A DNA stretch of 64,000 bases from Himantopus leucocephalus (lineage: Eukaryota; Chordata; Aves; Charadriiformes; Recurvirostridae): positions 93,704,458 to 93,768,457 of the forward strand of contig RSEF01000001.1 of the NCBI GenBank assembly GCA_003993805.1, written 5' to 3'. The notes beneath the pieces were generated by a model that was given only the letters and a program-made list of their open reading frames with translations, was not told where the DNA came from and searched no databases. Shown one piece after another: positions 59,101 to 64,000 of this stretch. The position numbers were made by a program, and so were the translations under genes. How positions within the stretch are numbered: position 1 is the first letter of the stretch; every line of letters starts with the position of its first letter.

Positions 59101-62100
59101 GCTTAAAACTGTTCACTTGATTATCTCAACAAGTTTTCAGAGAAGTATGTTAATGAGATTGTTACCAGGGCATAAAATAGAACCTGAGCCCAAAGGAAAA
59201 AAACCACAGTTTGGATCATTCTTTTTTTTTTTTTTCCCCCTCAAATTGCAACCAAACTGGAACCTGTTATTTTAAAGCACTTGCTGAACTCAAACCAGAA
59301 CCAAACCCATTTCCCAGTTATCAATGCAAAGTGAGAGTTTGCCTGACTACCAAGGACAGCACAGGGACCCCTCACATGCCCGAGGAGCAGCTGAGCAGCT
59401 CTGTGCCGCAGCCTCCCCCTTCTCCCTGTCCTGCGTGTCTCCCACCCGACTCCCCAACGTGCCCAGCACAAGACCCTGCTGCTGGGCTGCCCCGCACCAT
59501 ACCGCCAGCCCAGGGGACCACTGCAGCACCTGCAGTTTTGGGGTGGGTTTGTCTCAGGTGAGCTATGGCTATGTTGCATCAGGTAGGGAGGAGCAATAAA
59601 TATTGCTGATTCAGGTCTCAGAGGGGGGAGGGCAGTGTGGGGTTTCTACCAGCAGTGCCCTGTGTTACCTGTGCCTCACTGCTCTGAACTCTCCCCTACT
59701 CCTCCCCAGTGCATTTCACTGGACAGAAATTGCACTAGCAAGTTTTGGTGCCTCTTCACTGCATGTATTCAGCACAGATTTACCAGGCAAGGGGGAGGCA
59801 TGGTGGTGCGACAGCTTCTCTTGAGCATCACGGTGCCACAGGCCAGGTTTAGGGAGCTGAAGAGAAGCTGATGCACTGCTGTGGGAACCTGAGCGGCACG
59901 CATGCTCTGAAAGGAAAGCAAGGAATGTGGCTGACTGATGCACTGTGCTGTGGACCTACTCCGTCCCTGTCATTTTAAAGCAAATTTTTTTTCGGTAAAA
60001 AGCAATTCCAGCCTGTTCAGTAACTCTGAACCAGTGGTTATTGCCATGAAACACCATGGGCTCAACCAGCTGATCTCTAGCTAGAAAATACAGGGAATAG
60101 CTCCCTAATTGTCACAGCTTCATCCTTCCATCTTTGGGCTTATCTAACAGGTCAGTTATCTCACAGAAAACCTTTTCACGCTGCATGTGAATTGTACTGG
60201 GGATTTGAGGTTCACCAGAAGGATTGTCCTCGAATCAAAGTGCCCCTATAAAACCCATGTGGACTTGTTCAAGGCCAGAGCCTCAAAGAAACTATACCTT
60301 GCACACGCTTGCTAGAAATTTATTAGTGTTATTGATGAATTTTTCATCCATACCTTTTATTCTCCCTTTCCGCCTACCCTGGGCTGTACCATATTCACTG
60401 CCTGACCCATTTAAAGCTTGGCTGGCAACATGTATATACAAGATCATTCTGAATGGCAATTGCAGAGCAGGTGTGCCACGAAGAACAGTGACCCGCTATG
60501 CCTAATACCAGGGCAGTCGCTCAAGCTGTAGCTGTCCCTGCTGCGGGTGTCAAGATGTGGGGCTTGACTCAACGTAGGGGTCACTGTGATTCCAGGTGGT
60601 GGCATTCTTTGGTTTGCTTTTTATTTTGTATTGAAGGACAGGACTTCAGAAAAATTAGGCTCCCGAGAATCGTGTACAAATGCGGTACAGTACGGTTTCC
60701 AATGGCATAGTGTTTTCTTCCTCAGATAAAAGAAATAAAGATATCTGTGTAGCAAAAGGAGACCCAAGCCTGATTTCTTGCTGAGGTTGTTAAGTACATA
60801 GTGATTGAGGAAGAGCACTGCACGAAAAGAGAAGAAAATCACTAGTTTAAGGAGACTTAGCTGCTCTCCTAGAAAATGTGATTCTACAGCTGGCTCTGCC
60901 AGGGTTTTTGTGCAGGAGGCATGCAACTTCAAGTGGAACATCAGAACCTGAGCATCTCCATGCTTGGTGTGTATACATGTATTTACTTATTTATTTATTT
61001 AAAATATTAGATTTAATTCTATTTATTTTCATCTTTCTATACTTTAATTCTACATCTGCCAAATAGAAGTAATAGTTATCTTTTAACCTCAATTAAACCT
61101 CTAGTACTGCAAAGATAAATTCATTCTTGGTTGTGAACCCCCTCAGATACTAAGATAGTAAATATATTGAAAAACCTGTAAGGAAATTAATAACTCCATA
61201 TTCACCTCAGGATTTAAGTATTATGATAAAAATGAGATAAACACTACATACTGTGTAACAAGGATTAAAATAAATATACAATATCTCCTATCTGCCCAAT
61301 ACACTTCACCAAAAATATTCACATTCCTTGAAAATGTTTTTCTGTTGTGACATTATATATAACTTCAACATTCTTGGCTCCAGCATTTGGATGAAAACTT
61401 TCCTGAGATTTTTAAGAGCTCCTTCTCACATTGTAAATCTTAGAAATATTGTTTTATGTTCATTTGCAATCTCATCTCAGAGGCACTCTTTAAGGTATCT
61501 GGGGTTTTGGATGGCCCTTTTTGATGGTTCTTTAAAATGGGAGGCATCCCTTGATTATGTGAGAAGAGCTTAGATATGATGTATGCGATCAGTCACATAT
61601 AGCAAACACCAAATACGAAAACAGATGTATTGTTTTAGCTCATTGACTGCAACTGGATTAAATACATATTTACCGAAAATAAATTGTAATTGGTTTATAA
61701 ACTGTAAGTTGCTGTCACTGAACAGATCTGCTCCAGACACAGACATATCTGCAGTCAAAATAGCAGCTGTATATTTTTAAACCTTACTTGATTTGCTGTC
61801 ATGACGGTCTAAAAATAAAGATTTACCAAAGTGGACAGACTGTGGACTGTAATTTGCATACTTTCTTTCTACAGTAGCTTGAACGTGATTCAAGTAAGCG
61901 TTTCTGTTTTGATTTTTTTTCCTAACCCAGCTCTCAGGAAATTTTTCAAGTTGCAGGGAAACAAGAAGTGTACAGGTTTAGAGAAATGTTTCATCACCTG
62001 ACATATCTGTGTGTCTCCTGCCTCTGAATGTTATATATCGAACTTACTGAGGCAAGAATTTGTAAACTTTCTGCTCGGGGTTTTGAAAGTTGTAGCTTGT

Positions 62101-64000
62101 GTACTGACAATAATACCAATCAACTAAACAACAGAGCTAACTAGATCATGAGTTAAAATACAGGGCACCGGATTACCGGCAAGTCGGAATAGAAGAAGCA
62201 TTAAAACCCTAATAAATACCAGAAAAGTTTTCTCTCCCTTCTCCCTGTCCTCCAGCTTCACAGACTTGACAATGAGAAGGGAGGTATAGAAATCGTTTGG
62301 CTGACAGAACAGCATATAAAAGTTGGAGATGAGGTAAACTCAACAAAATACGGCAGATCTGAACAATGACGAAGACTTATTCTGGATCTGAATGCTCTGA
62401 TGTGGTCACTTTTGATAAACAAAGCATGTGTTTTCTTTCTCTACATGTGATTCAGATGGGGTTCGTTTCAGCATGCAACAGTGTGAAAGCAGGCTCCTCT
62501 CCAGAAACTTTGCAATCAGCCCTTTCTGTGTTTTTGGAGAACCATAAGGCCTGTGCCTCAGATGTATTTTTATTTATCAATTATTTCTCTCCAAGAGTTG
62601 GTTTTGCAGTGGAAAGTATTGTTCACACATTCATGTTTTTATTGTGGTGTAATGTACCCAGCCTTCCTCTGACCTTATGCAAGTCATAGCTGGGACTATT
62701 TTTAGAGATTATATTTGCAGCAAAATGCTACAAGAATGAGAGCAGCAAGGATGCTGCCAATGTGAAATAAATCCATCTGTATCTCCTGCTTCTCTGAGCC
62801 ACATAGAAGTAGATGTAACTAAACAGCCTATAGCAGGACAGGTGCCACCCGAAACCGCATGTATTTAAGGGCTGGATGTGGCTGGGGCCGCACCGGCCAG
62901 CACCCTGGTGTCACCTCTGTGCAGAAGCCAGTGCTTCCCAGGACAAGGCAGGGAATGTTATAGTGGAGAGTCACAAAATACTATTTTTCTGCATTGCTGT
63001 CTCAAGCTCTTTCCCTGCAAACAAATGTGAAGGTACTTGAGCCTTATACTTAGAGTATAAGTTTGTCCCTAGCTAGAGGGACCACAGAGGACTTGTTCCT
63101 TTATTCTGCAGGACCGAGGAGGAATGGGATTCACTAAGAGATGTAAACAGTTGTTGGTTATTGTTGGAAGTAGCAATGGATGGAACAAAGATGTGTTGAG
63201 CAATTAACACACATCAAATTCAAACACGAGCGTGTGGTATTTGGCGACTGCAGGAACCCATGTATTGCCTTTCCCAGACATCTTTCCTTCTCCTGCGTTG
63301 TTTATGACTTCCATTGCCTAGGTGTGAAAGATGAGAAGTTAAAACAGCACCTTCAAGAAAAAGAAGGAAAGAGCTTCATGCAGTATCTCCTCCCCTTGAG
63401 CCTAAGCCTACTTCCTCTGCAGCACAGCTCTCCTCAGAGCTAGGTTACTTAAGCCTGGGGTTGCACAAGCACTCACATCTAGGTAAATGACACTATTGTA
63501 TTTTCTTTAACATTATTTAAAGAAAACCAACCAAAGTCTAAATTATTTTACTAATAAGATGTGTTTTTTCCATGAGCCAAATGAGAGTCTGCTGGGCCTA
63601 CAGTAGTTCCTACTGCATAGAAAGTGTGGTGCGAAGACTTGTCAAAAATCTTTTACTCATTTTCACCAAAAAAAAGTGCTCTGGGTCCTGTTTGGAAGCA
63701 GAACTACAGTTCGTCCTTACCATTAGCTTTTTCCTTTCCACAAAGATTTACGGTAGACTGAATCAAGCCAGAATGCAACCTCTACAGCAAGGAGCAGAAA
63801 GTCAGAATTCTGGACTTTTCTACTTGCAGCAGCTCTTCTTTGGGCTAAGTTACTGATACCAGTTGAAGGTATCCAGAGAAGCAGCTCCAAGTAGTGACTG
63901 AGCAGCCTCTAGTTCTCTAATCCAACAACTGTGTATGAGGGGAAAGGACCACAGGAGGTCCTCCTACATGTTCTCCCTAAACAGCATCTCTTATGGACAT
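56101..64000. other. Intergenic DNA upstream of KPNA1, no gene recognised
   Basis: Both strands were read for exons of the neighbours known beside KPNA1 in mammals (PARP9 and DTX3L upstream). None was found. Open frames of 60-130 codons have no recognisable domains. A short tandem motif lies at 57588-57657 and a T tract at 59221-59235. Confidence 0.6.
57588..57657. repeat. Short degenerate tandem repeat of ACTCACCATGA
   Basis: Four imperfect copies of (A)CTCRCCRTRA are spaced 12-21 bases apart within 70 bases, twice followed by TGAAATGCT. The copies are too short and uneven to be a CRISPR array. Confidence 0.7.

Noticed and set aside
60621..60941. 106-codon minus-strand open frame
   Set aside because: No domain or family was recognised. 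A frame of this length is expected several times by chance in 64 kb, and no splice or promoter context supports it.
56101..64000. Exons of PARP9 or DTX3L, the upstream neighbours of KPNA1 in mammals
   Set aside because: No macrodomain, RING or ADP-ribosyltransferase motif was seen on either strand. The neighbour may lie beyond the window or be absent.

Overview
This is vertebrate nuclear DNA, almost certainly from a bird. The evidence is several CR1 LINE 3' fragments, which are the characteristic avian retroposon, AT-rich introns with canonical GT-AG boundaries, and one GC-rich CpG-island promoter. One protein-coding gene could be identified: a complete KPNA1 (importin alpha-5 by human protein naming, also called NPI-1) on the minus strand. 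All 13 coding exons were placed. Joined, they give a 1617-nt reading frame (538 codons plus TGA) with consistent splice phases, the same length as I recall for the mammalian protein.

Layout from left to right. 1-346 is a plus-strand CR1 fragment. About 347-4294 holds sequence downstream of KPNA1 and its 3' UTR, with two candidate poly(A) signals and a TA/CA microsatellite. 4295-41922 is the KPNA1 coding span, read from high to low coordinates, with introns of 0.6 to 12 kb. The two largest inner introns carry a G-rich diverged tandem repeat (about 8.64-9.53 kb) and old CR1 copies (24.6-25.0 kb and 32.2-32.8 kb). 41928-53946 is the first intron. 53.25-54.62 kb is a CpG island holding the untranslated first exon and a dense set of NRF1-, ETS- and ZNF143-like motifs. 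54.65-64.0 kb is upstream intergenic DNA with a 100-N assembly gap, a TG/TA microsatellite and no gene I can recognise.

KPNA1 is a nuclear import adaptor. Its N-terminal importin-beta-binding domain couples it to importin-beta, and its ten armadillo repeats carry classical NLS cargo. I saw no operon, defence system, CRISPR array or tRNA. The observations most worth checking are an open frame of 157 sense codons that continues in phase directly after the KPNA1 stop codon, a possibly bidirectional promoter with three ZNF143-like sites, a splice-flanked plus-strand exon candidate inside intron 1, and two minus-strand blocks of possible decayed coding sequence in introns.
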